Below, one piece after another: positions 24,215-32,434 of a stretch of 58,340 nt of DNA. A program made the position numbers and the translations under genes. The DNA is from JBGQAS01 sp964498605 (GTDB taxonomy: Bacteria > Chloroflexota > Anaerolineae > Anaerolineales > Anaerolineaceae). The stretch spans positions 1 through 58,340 of the forward strand of contig CAZCHK010000008.1 in NCBI GenBank assembly GCA_964498605.1, written 5' to 3'. The notes beneath the pieces were generated by a model that made no database searches, had not been told where the DNA came from, and worked only from the letters and a program-made list of their open reading frames with translations. Positions within the stretch are counted from its first letter, which is position 1; each line of letters begins with the position of its first letter.

Positions 24215-24996
24215 ATACCTCCAAGTCGTAAAAACACATCACCAACAGTGATCATTTTCACGACGCCTGAATCTAATTCTATCTTAAGGCATCCATCTTT
24301 GGCAACACCCAGGACACGACCTTTCATGACAGGAGTTCCCTTCTCAACGATTTGGACGATTTTATCCTTATACGCCAGGTGCTCCCCCCAATATTCTAAG
24401 AATTCATCTTCATCTAATTTCCCCAACCAAAAAAACAGCTGATGCAGCACTTGTTTTAAGAAAGCAGCCGCATCCGGTTTGTTTTCTGTAAAATCTCCAA
24501 TCCCTGCAGCTTCAAACAGCAGGGATTGGTTGGCAGGTGCACTGTTTTTTAAGAGGTTTATGCCTATTCCGAGGATGATACCCATTAACGTGCCGCCTTC
24601 CCAATTGGCTTCCGCCAGTACCCCGCATACTTTTTTTCCCTTGATCAGCACGTCATTCGGCCATTTGACTTGCGCGGATATACCGAATTCTGTTTCTATC
24701 GCATTACAAACGGCAATCGCTCCCAAAGGTGAAAGTAATACCAAGTTGTTAAAAAGACGCGCTTCAGGTTTCAGGATCAGGCTGAAAGTCAGAGATCCTT
24801 GGGGGTCAGAATACCATCTTCTGTTCATTCGGCCCCGGCCTTCTGTTTGTTCAGCAGTGAAAACAAAGCAGGGATATTCCAGGCTGCACTTCAGCAATTC
24901 AGCTGCGTAATCGTTCGTGGAAGCTACGCGTTTGAGGTAATGGATGTCCTTTATGGGAAGGTCTCTTAATACATCACGCAGGTGGATTTCTTCCAT
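24211..24996 (-). CDS. birA: Biotin--[acetyl-CoA-carboxylase] ligase (BirA without DNA-binding domain)
   Basis: This 261-aa enzyme activates biotin to biotinyl-AMP and attaches it to carrier proteins. Motifs are KRVASTNDYA, the biotin-binding loop EGRGRMNRRW and KWPNDVLIKGKKVCGVLAE. No N-terminal helix-turn-helix is present, so it is a group I ligase without repressor function. I choose ATG 24996 over 25023. A TGnTACAAT extended -10 box (25004-25009) lies exactly 7 nt before it, which implies a leaderless mRNA. Confidence 0.9.
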   Translation of the reverse strand: MEEIHLRDVLRDLPIKDIHYLKRVASTNDYAAELLKCSLEYPCFVFTAEQTEGRGRMNRRWYSDPQGSLTFSLILKPEARLFNNLVLLSPLGAIAVCNAIETEFGISAQVKWPNDVLIKGKKVCGVLAEANWEGGTLMGIILGIGINLLKNSAPANQSLLFEAAGIGDFTENKPDAAAFLKQVLHQLFFWLGKLDEDEFLEYWGEHLAYKDKIVQIVEKGTPVMKGRVLGVAKDGCLKIELDSGVVKMITVGDVFLRLGGM

Positions 24997-25003
24997 ACCG
25001 GCT

Positions 25004-25009
25004 ATTGTA
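25004..25009 (-). promoter_or_regulatory. Extended -10 box of leaderless birA transcript
   Basis: On the minus strand TGATACAAT is followed by AGCCGGT (7 nt) and ATG at 24996. Confidence 0.6.
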
Positions 25010-25063
25010 TCAGCTACCTTCATCCGGAGTATCGTCGAAGTTCTTGATTTTATTCTTTTGTGA

Positions 25064-25069
25064 TAAGAT
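25064..25069 (+). promoter_or_regulatory. Extended -10 box of leaderless transcript
   Basis: TGATAAGAT is followed by 7 nt and the GTG at 25077. It is divergent from the birA promoter, with only about 55 nt between the two boxes. Confidence 0.55.
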
Positions 25070-25076
25070 AGCCCCC

Positions 25077-25394
25077 GTGAACCAAGAAGCTGATAATCTC
25101 ATCACCATCATCGAAGGACCTACTCCGGTATTTGAAAATACTGCGGATTTCTGGTCAGAGGGAATCACGGAAGGCCCCGGTTTGCTACCTGTTTCGCTGG
25201 TCAGATTAAGGACATATAATGGCGCCAACCTTGTCGAAAGGTGCCATGCGGCATGGAAAAATAACGGCATGATGTATCTGCATTATAAAAATGACATTGG
25301 GTTGGAAGAAAAAACCCCCATTTTTGGAGCAAGGTGTGTCGATACCGAGGACGGTCAAGTACTGTTCCTGTGGGTCAAAGGCACGCACACATAA
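25077..25394 (+). CDS. Hypothetical protein (105 aa)
   Basis: This small soluble protein has no signal peptide or membrane helix. It contains FEGPTP-like and DFW motifs (IIEGPTPVFENTADFW), a central VSLVRLRTYNGANLVERC and a C-terminal beta strand QVLFLWVKG. Chosen start: GTG 25077, 7 nt after an extended -10 box. I do not recognise the family, but the sequence has the look of a conserved small domain. It is followed directly by tRNA-Arg on the other strand. Confidence 0.7.
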   Translation: MNQEADNLITIIEGPTPVFENTADFWSEGITEGPGLLPVSLVRLRTYNGANLVERCHAAWKNNGMMYLHYKNDIGLEEKTPIFGARCVDTEDGQVLFLWVKGTHT

Positions 25395-25400
25395 AAAAAG

Positions 25401-25473
25401 TGCCCCAGGAGGGGCTCGAACTCTCAACCTAAGCGTTAGGAGTGCTTTGCTCTATCCATTGAGCTACTGGGGC
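25401..25473 (-). tRNA. tRNA-Arg (CCT)
   Basis: A cloverleaf is present on the minus strand. The acceptor is GCCCCAG/CTGGGGC and the anticodon loop CTCCTAA gives anticodon CCT. The anticodon stem AAGCA/CGCTT has one A-C mismatch next to the loop, and the T-stem has one mismatch. No CCA is encoded. A TGCTATAAT extended -10 box (25483-25488) lies just upstream. Confidence 0.9.
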
Positions 25474-25482
25474 TTGCGATTA

Positions 25483-25488
25483 ATTATA
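25483..25488 (-). promoter_or_regulatory. Extended -10 box of tRNA-Arg
   Basis: On the minus strand TGCTATAAT ends 9 nt before the first base of the mature tRNA, so there is almost no 5' leader. The -35 region is weak. Confidence 0.55.
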
Positions 25489-25513
25489 GCAAAAAAATGA
25501 ATGATATAAAGCG

Positions 25514-25605
25514 ATTGCCAGACTGGTTTTCACCATTCTGGCAATCATCAGGGAGGGATCGCCACTGTGGTTAGAGTGGCTGGATATCAACTGATTAGGT
25601 TGATA
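25514..25605. other. Intergenic region with three consecutive hairpins
   Basis: Three inverted repeats lie in about 90 nt: ATTGCCAGA with TCTGGCAAT (25514-25545, plus an inner TGG/CCA), GCCACT with AGTGGC (25561-25580) and TATCAAC with GTTGATA (25585-25605). None is followed by a clear T-tract. They lie between tRNA-Arg and the 3' end of the NYN gene and could be its 3' UTR or a small RNA. The rest, to 25653, is AT-rich without a gene. Confidence 0.4.
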
Positions 25606-25653
25606 CCTGTAAATATTATATACAATATTTATCCGATTTGTATTAATATTCTA

Positions 25654-26136
25654 TTAATTGTTTTCCTTTGGGAAAGTCTTCAAGAAATGAGCTTGAATTT
25701 CCAGATCATCCTGTGGCGATAAAAGAGGTTTTTCATTCACGTAACTCATTGATCCGTCTTTCGAAAGGCTCAGCAACTTTCGAAAATCGCTGGAACTGAT
25801 TGCTTTGCATCGCAACCGCTTTGCCCCACTCTGGATTTTTCGATCAGACGAGACAACGACTACTTCAGCGGCACGTTTTCCTAATTCTTCTAGGTAGTGG
25901 AGAATCACATCATCAGCTTGTGTGCTGCCCTGAACATTATGGACAGTGATCCTGCCGGACTTGAAGACCCCTGCTCTTCCCGCGGGCGCCCTATCAAAAA
26001 ACACATGGATCGTGCTTTTCGCGCCAGGATGAAAAGATTGGAGAATGGCCAGCAGTTGATTTTCTTTATCCATATTGCCCAGCCCGCCCGCTATGATCAA
26101 CGGAATGAGGTTGTGTCCATCAATGATGTAATCCAA
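25654..26136 (-). CDS. NYN-domain ribonuclease, YacP/Rae1-like
   Basis: This 160-aa protein has the PIN-like NYN fold: IDGHNLI at residues 5-11, acidic residue in VFFDRAPAG, DDVILHYLEELGKRAAEVVVVSSDRKIQ and a C-terminal acidic patch. YacP-type proteins are ribosome-associated or mRNA endonucleases; a role in RNA turnover is inferred. The TTG start at 26136 is supported by the strong AGGAGG ribosome binding site 6 nt upstream. Confidence 0.82.
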   Translation of the reverse strand: MDYIIDGHNLIPLIIAGGLGNMDKENQLLAILQSFHPGAKSTIHVFFDRAPAGRAGVFKSGRITVHNVQGSTQADDVILHYLEELGKRAAEVVVVSSDRKIQSGAKRLRCKAISSSDFRKLLSLSKDGSMSYVNEKPLLSPQDDLEIQAHFLKTFPKENN

Positions 26137-26188
26137 ACTTTCCTCCTTTCTTTCTTTTTATGCTATCATTCAATCAGGGAAATTGCCA

Positions 26189-26686
26189 GTGAAAAAACCC
26201 TTTTTATTTGTAGTGCTGAACATATTCATTTCCGCGGTCACGACCGTGATCGTTTTGATCTTTTGGGACGCCTCTCACAAGGTGGCAGAACCGCAACCTT
26301 CCGGTGCGGGTGAACCAACTCAAGCGATCAATCTGTCGGAATGTGAAGGGACGATCCCGGAGAGCGCCGAGGTGCTGCTGGAAGTCGTCAATGTGACCGG
26401 CATCGGGGATATCGTAAAAGAAGAAATCACCATTAAGTACCGCGGAACAGATACCGTGTGCCTGAATGGGTGGGTCATCAAAGGCAGGGGTAACAATGAG
26501 TACGCTTTTCCGAGATTCTACCAGCTGTTTACAGAAGGAGTGCAAATCAAGCTGCGGTCCAGGATCGGGGAGGATACTGCCCTGGAGTTATACTGGGATC
26601 TTAAGGAAGCAGCCTGGAGTTCTGGCGATGTGATCAAAGTGGTCGACGCGCGGGGGAGCATCCATTCCACCTTTGTGATACCTTAA
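26189..26686 (+). CDS. Membrane-anchored lamin-tail (LTD) domain protein
   Basis: This 165-aa protein has an N-terminal hydrophobic helix (residues 3-24), a short linker and one Ig-like LTD domain. The domain is recognisable by EEITIKYRGTDTVCLNGWVIKG, YAFPRFYQLF, LELYWDLKEAAWSSGDVIKVVDARG. Such domains bind surfaces or proteins outside the cell; the target is unknown. GTG 26189 with CAGGGA upstream is chosen over TTG 26183. dnaX starts 19 nt after the stop, so it may share a transcript with the replication genes. Confidence 0.75.
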   Translation: MKKPFLFVVLNIFISAVTTVIVLIFWDASHKVAEPQPSGAGEPTQAINLSECEGTIPESAEVLLEVVNVTGIGDIVKEEITIKYRGTDTVCLNGWVIKGRGNNEYAFPRFYQLFTEGVQIKLRSRIGEDTALELYWDLKEAAWSSGDVIKVVDARGSIHSTFVIP

Positions 26687-26705
26687 TTTCAAGGTAAAAG
26701 AAAAA

Positions 26706-28301
26706 ATGACAAAAGCTTTTTACAATAAATGGCGACCTGGAACTTGGAATGAAGTTGTCGGACAGGAACATGTTGTCCAGACTTTAAAAAACGCGATTCG
26801 ATCAGACAAAGTCTCACACGCGTATATATTCGCGGGACCCAGGGGCACGGGGAAAACGACCACAGCTCGAATATTGGCCAAAGCGGTCAACTGCACATCT
26901 TCGAACCCTGAGAATCGACCCGATAACACGTGCGATTTTTGCAAAGAGTTGGACAGCTCAAGATTTCTGGACCTGATTGAAATTGATGCCGCCTCCAATA
27001 CGAGTGTAGAAGATGTACGGGATCTGAGAGAAAAGGTCAACTACGCCCCTTCCAGAGGAAAATACAAAGTCTACATAATCGATGAAGTGCACATGCTGTC
27101 CACTGCCGCTTTTAATGCACTCCTAAAAACTTTGGAAGAACCACCTGCTCACGCGATCTTTATTCTGGCCACGACGGAATTGTATAAAGTACCAGCAACA
27201 GTTTTATCCCGCTGCCAGAGGCATGAATTCCGCCGTATCCCCGTCGTGAAAATGGTCGGATATTTGAAAGAGAAAAGTGACGCGGAGGGGTTAATAATTT
27301 CCGAAGAAGCTCTTCTGGCGATTGCGCGTTACGCCACCGGGAGCATGCGTGACGCCATCTCTCTCCTGGATCAGCTATCTAGTTTTAAGACCGAAATATC
27401 ATTGGAACTTGTGCAAACCATTCTGGGCACGGCAGCCAATCAATCAGTCATCGATCTGGTTGATTCGATGATTAAGGGGGAGCTTGCCAATGGTTTTCAG
27501 GTGATCCGGACTGCTATCGATGCAGGGATTGATACCCGTCAATTTTCCCGCCAAATCGTTGATTACTTACGCATGATGCTTAAAATGAAAGCTGGTGATC
27601 ACGCGCAATTGGAAATTACCAGTGATCAAAAGAATACTCTCGAAAACCAGTCCCGGTTTTTTTCGTATGAAACCCTTGCTGACTTGGTTCGAAGCTTTAA
27701 CGAATCAGCTTCCGACACAAGGACAGCGAACCAACCGGGATTACTATTGGAAATTGCTTTAACAAAAGCCGTAACGCAAAAAAAAGATACCACCGGTGTT
27801 CCAATTCAACCCAAAGAAAACCGAAAAGCTTTGGATGAAAACGAACCTGCGGGATCCCAAAACCGCGAAACACGTTCAGAAGTAAAATCGTCTCCCAAAG
27901 AAGATTCTGCTGATAAAATGAAGGCTTCAACGGACCGGCATCAATCCTCCGACAGCTCATCGGATGATCCAAATAGGATCATCGGCGCATGGGCGGAAAT
28001 CGGCCGTGCGATCAAGCAGGTTGGAAAGCACCAGACGTCCGCTTTGCTCAATTCGTGCAAACCCATACTGAAAAATGGCGTTGTCTGCCTGGCATTTAAG
28101 AGTGAATTGCTAAAAAATAAAATGGAAACCGGTGAACACCTGGCCGTTACCAAGTCCATGATCGGTCAGATATGCAAAGTCGAAATTGACGTGACATGTT
28201 CCGTGGTAGACAATGAGATTCTTCCTCTTCCAGAAAACATTGACGGCAGTGGAATGGTTGGTACTGCCATCAACCATGGTGGGAAGATCATAAACAAATG
28301 A
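26706..28301 (+). CDS. dnaX: DNA polymerase III subunits gamma/tau
   Basis: This 531-aa clamp-loader ATPase has Walker A (GPRGTGKTT) near residue 45, Walker B (VYIIDEVHM), sensor motif LATTELYKVPATVLSRCQ and Arg finger region. The zinc module has lost one ligand: where related proteins have C...RPCNQCANC, this one reads C...RPDNTCDFC, with Asp in place of the second Cys. After domain III there is a charged, low-complexity linker (about 375-430) and a short C-terminal domain. It is first in the classical dnaX-ybaB-recR order. Confidence 0.96.
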   Translation: MTKAFYNKWRPGTWNEVVGQEHVVQTLKNAIRSDKVSHAYIFAGPRGTGKTTTARILAKAVNCTSSNPENRPDNTCDFCKELDSSRFLDLIEIDAASNTSVEDVRDLREKVNYAPSRGKYKVYIIDEVHMLSTAAFNALLKTLEEPPAHAIFILATTELYKVPATVLSRCQRHEFRRIPVVKMVGYLKEKSDAEGLIISEEALLAIARYATGSMRDAISLLDQLSSFKTEISLELVQTILGTAANQSVIDLVDSMIKGELANGFQVIRTAIDAGIDTRQFSRQIVDYLRMMLKMKAGDHAQLEITSDQKNTLENQSRFFSYETLADLVRSFNESASDTRTANQPGLLLEIALTKAVTQKKDTTGVPIQPKENRKALDENEPAGSQNRETRSEVKSSPKEDSADKMKASTDRHQSSDSSSDDPNRIIGAWAEIGRAIKQVGKHQTSALLNSCKPILKNGVVCLAFKSELLKNKMETGEHLAVTKSMIGQICKVEIDVTCSVVDNEILPLPENIDGSGMVGTAINHGGKIINK

Positions 28302-28332
28302 ATTTCAAAGGATAAGTACTTGGAGGATAAAA

Positions 28333-28671
28333 ATGGCAAAAGGATATAACCGACCCAGTGGTGGCGGCTCTGGTGGTGGAATGATGCAGCAAATTAAAAA
28401 GCTGCAGGAACAAATGGAGATCGCCCAGGCTCAACTGGCTGAAGAAACTGTCACATCCAGCGTGGGCGGGGGAAGTGTCAAAGTGACAATGACTGGTGAC
28501 CAGAAATGTACAGCGATCGAAATCCTTCCCGAGGTGTTGAAAGATGCGGATACCGAGATGCTGCAGGACCTGATTCTTTCGGCTGTGAATCTTGCGTTGG
28601 AGGAATCAAGTAAATTAAAAGAAGAAAAAATGACTCCTTTTTTGGGTGGCATACCCGGTCTTGGAATTTAG
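28333..28671 (+). CDS. YbaB/EbfC-family nucleoid-associated protein
   Basis: This 112-aa DNA-binding protein has a Gly-rich N-terminus (RPSGGGSGGGMMQQ), the helix QIKKLQEQMEIAQAQLAEE, then the beta strands VTSSVGGGSVKVTMTGDQK and the C-terminal dimerisation helix. Strong ribosome binding site GGAGG. It lies between dnaX and recR, as in many bacteria; the C-terminus ends in GGIPGLGI, typical of the family. Confidence 0.93.
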   Translation: MAKGYNRPSGGGSGGGMMQQIKKLQEQMEIAQAQLAEETVTSSVGGGSVKVTMTGDQKCTAIEILPEVLKDADTEMLQDLILSAVNLALEESSKLKEEKMTPFLGGIPGLGI

Positions 28672-28675
28672 TCTT

Positions 28676-29284
28676 ATGCGCGGATTGCCTGATCCAATTC
28701 AAGATCTGATCGACGCTTTAGAACGCTTGCCGGGCGTGGGACCGAAAACCGCATCCCGGCTGGTATTTCACCTGGTCAAAGGTACGGATGACCTTCCGCA
28801 GTCATTGGCTCAGGCGCTCATCTCGTTGCGATCGAATATTAAAAGCTGTCCGATCTGTTTTAACATCATGGACGCATCCAGAGAGACATGCGATATTTGT
28901 TCTGACATGAACAGGAATGGAAAAGTAATTTGCGTGGTGGAAGAACCTCTTGATGCGTTGATGCTGGAACGAGCCGGGGTCTTCGATGGTATTTACCATG
29001 TACTTCAAGGCGTCCTCTCACCAATTGAGGGGATTGGCCCGGAGGATATTCGGATCACCGCTCTTGTGGAAAGAGTCACAACGGGCAAGGTGGAAGAGGT
29101 CATTCTGGCAACCAACCCTAGCATGGAAGGAGATGCGACAGCCCTTTACATCCGCCAGGTTTTGCAAAAATCCTCAATCAAGATCACGCGGCTTGCGCGG
29201 GGGTTGCCGACAGGGAGCGATCTGGAATATGCTGATCAAAACACTCTGGTAAGAGCGCTGACTGGTCGCCAGGAAATGCAATAA
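28676..29284 (+). CDS. recR: Recombination mediator protein RecR
   Basis: This 202-aa protein helps load RecA with RecF/RecO. It contains the helix-hairpin-helix (ERLPGVGPKTASRLVFHLV), the four-Cys zinc finger CPICFNIMDASRETCDIC and the Toprim domain (VVEEPLDALMLERAGVFDGIYHVL, ATNPSMEGDATALYI). The ATG at 28676 lies 4 nt after the ybaB stop. Confidence 0.97.
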   Translation: MRGLPDPIQDLIDALERLPGVGPKTASRLVFHLVKGTDDLPQSLAQALISLRSNIKSCPICFNIMDASRETCDICSDMNRNGKVICVVEEPLDALMLERAGVFDGIYHVLQGVLSPIEGIGPEDIRITALVERVTTGKVEEVILATNPSMEGDATALYIRQVLQKSSIKITRLARGLPTGSDLEYADQNTLVRALTGRQEMQ

Positions 29285-29294
29285 AGGATGCAAC

Positions 29295-31586
29295 GTGTTC
29301 GATTTGCAGCTGTTTTCCTTAAACGTAAGCAATAAACATGATGAACCGGATTTACCCGGTGCAATGGCGTTCCCTCCGCCGAAAAGGACTGCGCGGGGAA
29401 GAAGTCTGGATATCCTGAATGTATTCATCGATTTTTCTGGCGAGGATGAAAACTCTAAGGACTGGAAAACCTCTGTCATAAAAAGCTTTGCGTCCACTTT
29501 TTATGCGACAAGTGGATCCGTAACGACCGCGGTGAGGAGCGCTGTTGAGGTTCTAAACAACTCATTACTGCAGCGCAATTTTAAGGTTCCCCAGGGTACG
29601 GCGCAGATCACCGCCACGCTGAATCTCTTTGTTCTGCGTGAAAGCACCTTGATCATTGCGCATGCCGGTCCCACGCAATCAGCTTTCATAAGCGATTCGA
29701 CGGTTGAATTTTTCACGGATGAATCACAACTCCGGCCGTTGGGGGTAAGCAGGACTCCATCGGTCACTTTCTTTCAGCCCAATCTGACCGAGAACGCGCT
29801 GCTGGTATTTTGTCCGAAACCACCTTCGATATGGGATGAGGTGTTATTGATTGGCAGCAACACATTACCCGCAGACGCACTGAAGCGAAAATTGACAAGC
29901 CAGGCTGGCGCGACCGTGAAAGCCCTTTTCACGCGCTTTGTCCAGGGGAAAGGTTTGATCTTTCGCCGAAGATTGCAGGAGCCAATGCCGAGATCGGCCA
30001 GCGTGAGCTCCGCGTCCGAAAATTCGATCGATCAACCTGGCAGTCAGGTTCAAGCTGATAAAAAACCAGTTGTCACTCAAGAATCTCTTCCGTTGAAGAT
30101 CGAGGATTCAATCCTGGATCCCGGCTCACAGGATGGCAGAACTTTGATGCGAGCAGCAACTGTGACTGCAAACCAAGAAAGACCAGCTGGCGTAGATGAT
30201 GGACCAGGTGAGGGTGGTAGGGAAGACCTGTCACCTCTAAAAAAACAACTTGCCAAAGCCTGGTTGTTTGGGAAAAAGATAAAGCAGAATGTGAAGAAGC
30301 AGACCGCAAACATGACGGCGAAAGTGGCACCTGGAACAAAAAGCCGCAGGCTCATGTCTCCGTCTTTGATGTTGTTCATCGCCATCGCCATACCGCTTGT
30401 CATCGTGGCCATCGCGACAACCGTATACCTTGAAAAGGGCAAGGCTCAAAATCATCAATACTACCTGGGTGAAGCGGAAAAGACCATCGGCTTTGCTCTT
30501 GGCACCGAAGATCTCAGCGCGAAAATTACGTATTGGGAAGCGGCCTTGAGTTTTGTGGATCAAGCTGAAACGTACGGCGTCACGGAAGCCTCGGAATCGC
30601 TGCGCGACAGTATTCAGCAGAACCTTGACATGCTGGGAGGAATGTCTCACCTGTCCTTGATTCCTCTGCTGGAGGATGATCTTGATCCATCAGTTTCCAT
30701 CACGAAAGTGATCAGCTCTCTTAGCGATTCGTCCAACCTGTATTTGTTTGATTCTGCCAACAGCCAGGTTTTGCATGTGATAAGGGACAGCGCCACCAGC
30801 TACTCGCTGGATGGTAATTTTAACTGCAGCAGCACTTCCAATCCCATCTTATCAAAGCTGGCGGACGTTGTCATTTTGCCTCCGAATGCCGTGGACATGT
30901 CGGCAGATGCACCGAACGGCGCCGCGGTGATGGCAGTAGATGAAAGTGGAAACCTGCTTTACTGTTCGCCCGGGAAACTCCCGGCGCAGACATCGCTTCC
31001 ACCTCCTAGCGTCGGATGGGGCCAGATCAAAAGCGTTGCTCTGGATGGTGGAAATCTGTACGTCCTTGATGCGGTCAACAACCGCGTATGGATCTATTTG
31101 GGATCAAATTTCACCTTCCCTGATGCGCCAGTTCCATTCTTCTCAGATTTCGTACCGGCAGACATGCAGGGCATGACGCAAATCGCGGTTAATTTGGATG
31201 AGCTGTTTCTTCTGAACGAAAATTCGCTCGTGACCAAATGCCGTTACAGCGACCTGACCAGTTATGTCAGCACGAAATGCGATGATCCAGCCGTGTTCAA
31301 TGATCTCCGTACCAGTTCAACCCCGATCCCGTTAGTCCTTGGTGCTGCTCATCTTTCCTCAATGCAAAAAATGGACATTCCGTCTTCTTCATTGTACTTT
31401 CTGGATTCAACCAAAGGAGATTTGTATAAATTTGGCATCCAGTTGAACCTGTATCACGTATTTAGTTTCAGGATTGCCAGCGATTATTCCAAACCCTCCA
31501 ATGCGATTACTGGTTTCGGGATCACCGCGGAGCAAATGGCGGTACTGGCCTATGGTAACCAGTTATACGCGGCTACCTTAAAATAA
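29295..31586 (+). CDS. PP2C-like domain protein with membrane helix and extracytoplasmic propeller
   Basis: This 763-aa protein has an N-terminal PP2C/SpoIIE-like region (about 1-225). The metal-binding acidic motifs are poorly kept (HAGPTQSAFISD at about 122, LVFCPKP at about 177), so it may be inactive. After a Ser/Pro-rich linker comes a basic stretch and one membrane helix (about 354-378). The C-terminal 370 residues have repeated segments of the NHL/beta-propeller type (NLYVLDAVNNRVWIY, LYLFDSANSQVLHVI, LYFLDSTKGDLYKFG). GTG start with AAAGGA. It follows recR by 10 nt. A signalling role across the membrane is inferred. Confidence 0.72.
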   Translation: MFDLQLFSLNVSNKHDEPDLPGAMAFPPPKRTARGRSLDILNVFIDFSGEDENSKDWKTSVIKSFASTFYATSGSVTTAVRSAVEVLNNSLLQRNFKVPQGTAQITATLNLFVLRESTLIIAHAGPTQSAFISDSTVEFFTDESQLRPLGVSRTPSVTFFQPNLTENALLVFCPKPPSIWDEVLLIGSNTLPADALKRKLTSQAGATVKALFTRFVQGKGLIFRRRLQEPMPRSASVSSASENSIDQPGSQVQADKKPVVTQESLPLKIEDSILDPGSQDGRTLMRAATVTANQERPAGVDDGPGEGGREDLSPLKKQLAKAWLFGKKIKQNVKKQTANMTAKVAPGTKSRRLMSPSLMLFIAIAIPLVIVAIATTVYLEKGKAQNHQYYLGEAEKTIGFALGTEDLSAKITYWEAALSFVDQAETYGVTEASESLRDSIQQNLDMLGGMSHLSLIPLLEDDLDPSVSITKVISSLSDSSNLYLFDSANSQVLHVIRDSATSYSLDGNFNCSSTSNPILSKLADVVILPPNAVDMSADAPNGAAVMAVDESGNLLYCSPGKLPAQTSLPPPSVGWGQIKSVALDGGNLYVLDAVNNRVWIYLGSNFTFPDAPVPFFSDFVPADMQGMTQIAVNLDELFLLNENSLVTKCRYSDLTSYVSTKCDDPAVFNDLRTSSTPIPLVLGAAHLSSMQKMDIPSSSLYFLDSTKGDLYKFGIQLNLYHVFSFRIASDYSKPSNAITGFGITAEQMAVLAYGNQLYAATLK

Positions 31587-31610
31587 CACTAATCAGCAGT
31601 ATTTGAACGC

Positions 31611-31635
31611 TTGACAATGTGATTTATTGTATAAT
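31611..31635 (+). promoter_or_regulatory. Possible promoter of the GYF-domain gene
   Basis: TTGACA (31611-31616) and TATAAT (31630-31635) are both perfect boxes, but only 13 nt apart. A shifted -10 (TATTTT at 31635) would give 18 nt. The exact elements are uncertain. Confidence 0.4.
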
Positions 31636-31694
31636 ATTTTACACATGACTGCACGTCATGAAACCATCATTGAAAAGGTAGGAAAGGAGAAATT

Positions 31695-32369
31695 ATGTGG
31701 TATTACGCATTGAACAACCAACAATTGGGCCCGGTAGATGAAGAATACATCAAGAACCTGGTCAACTCCGGTGCGATCAATGGCCAGACACTGGTTTGGA
31801 CAAACGGCATGGCAGCATGGCTGCCGTTATCACAAACCAGCCTTGCGGCATTGGTGGGTGCTGTCGCTCCCGCACCCGGAACAGTACCGCCAGCCCCGCC
31901 TGCAGCATACGCTCAGCCTGTCTATGATCCTCGGGCGATGTTGAAGTCGAAGGAAGCATACCAGCTTTATGACATCATGAAGTGGTACAAGTTCTATGGC
32001 TTCAGCCTGATCTTCATATTGCTTCTTTACAAAGGCTGGGAGGTGGTTCCCGACAACAGCAAACGTCTTTCCGCCTGGAAAGCGGTCGGTCAGCTGTTTA
32101 TCCCGCTCTTCAATTTTTACTGGATCTTCGTCGGAATCAAAGGATTACCAAAAGAACTGAACGATTACATCACCCGCAACCAGATCGCCACTCCGCTGGT
32201 CAATGAGCAACTTGCACTGTGGATCTGCATCCTGTCCCTGTGCGTTTTTGTTCCCATCATCGGTTGGTACCTTTGCCCGCTGGCGGTATTGATTCTCGTC
32301 ATCATATTCGAAAACAAATTAAAGAACGCCTTGATCGCCATTTACGAACACAAAGCCGCGCATCAGTAA
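31695..32369 (+). CDS. GYF_2-domain membrane protein
   Basis: This 224-aa protein begins with a GYF_2 (DUF4339) domain: MWYYALNNQQLGPV, then VWTNGMAAWLPLSQ. A Pro/Ala linker follows (PAPGTVPPAPPAAYA), and then about four membrane helices from residue 105. GYF_2 domains are thought to bind proline-rich peptides. The ribosome binding site is AAAGGAG. A terminator at 32387 follows. Function unknown. Confidence 0.82.
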   Translation: MWYYALNNQQLGPVDEEYIKNLVNSGAINGQTLVWTNGMAAWLPLSQTSLAALVGAVAPAPGTVPPAPPAAYAQPVYDPRAMLKSKEAYQLYDIMKWYKFYGFSLIFILLLYKGWEVVPDNSKRLSAWKAVGQLFIPLFNFYWIFVGIKGLPKELNDYITRNQIATPLVNEQLALWICILSLCVFVPIIGWYLCPLAVLILVIIFENKLKNALIAIYEHKAAHQ

Positions 32370-32386
32370 AAGGTATTTTAATCATG

Positions 32387-32417
32387 AAAGCCGCGATTAT
32401 TAGCGGCTTTCTTTTTT
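32387..32417 (+). terminator. Rho-independent terminator
   Basis: An 8-bp perfect stem AAAGCCGC/GCGGCTTT is followed by CTTTTTT. It closes the GYF-domain gene and lies in front of the convergent plsY. Confidence 0.88.
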
Positions 32418-32434
32418 AATTCGGACAGTTCATC

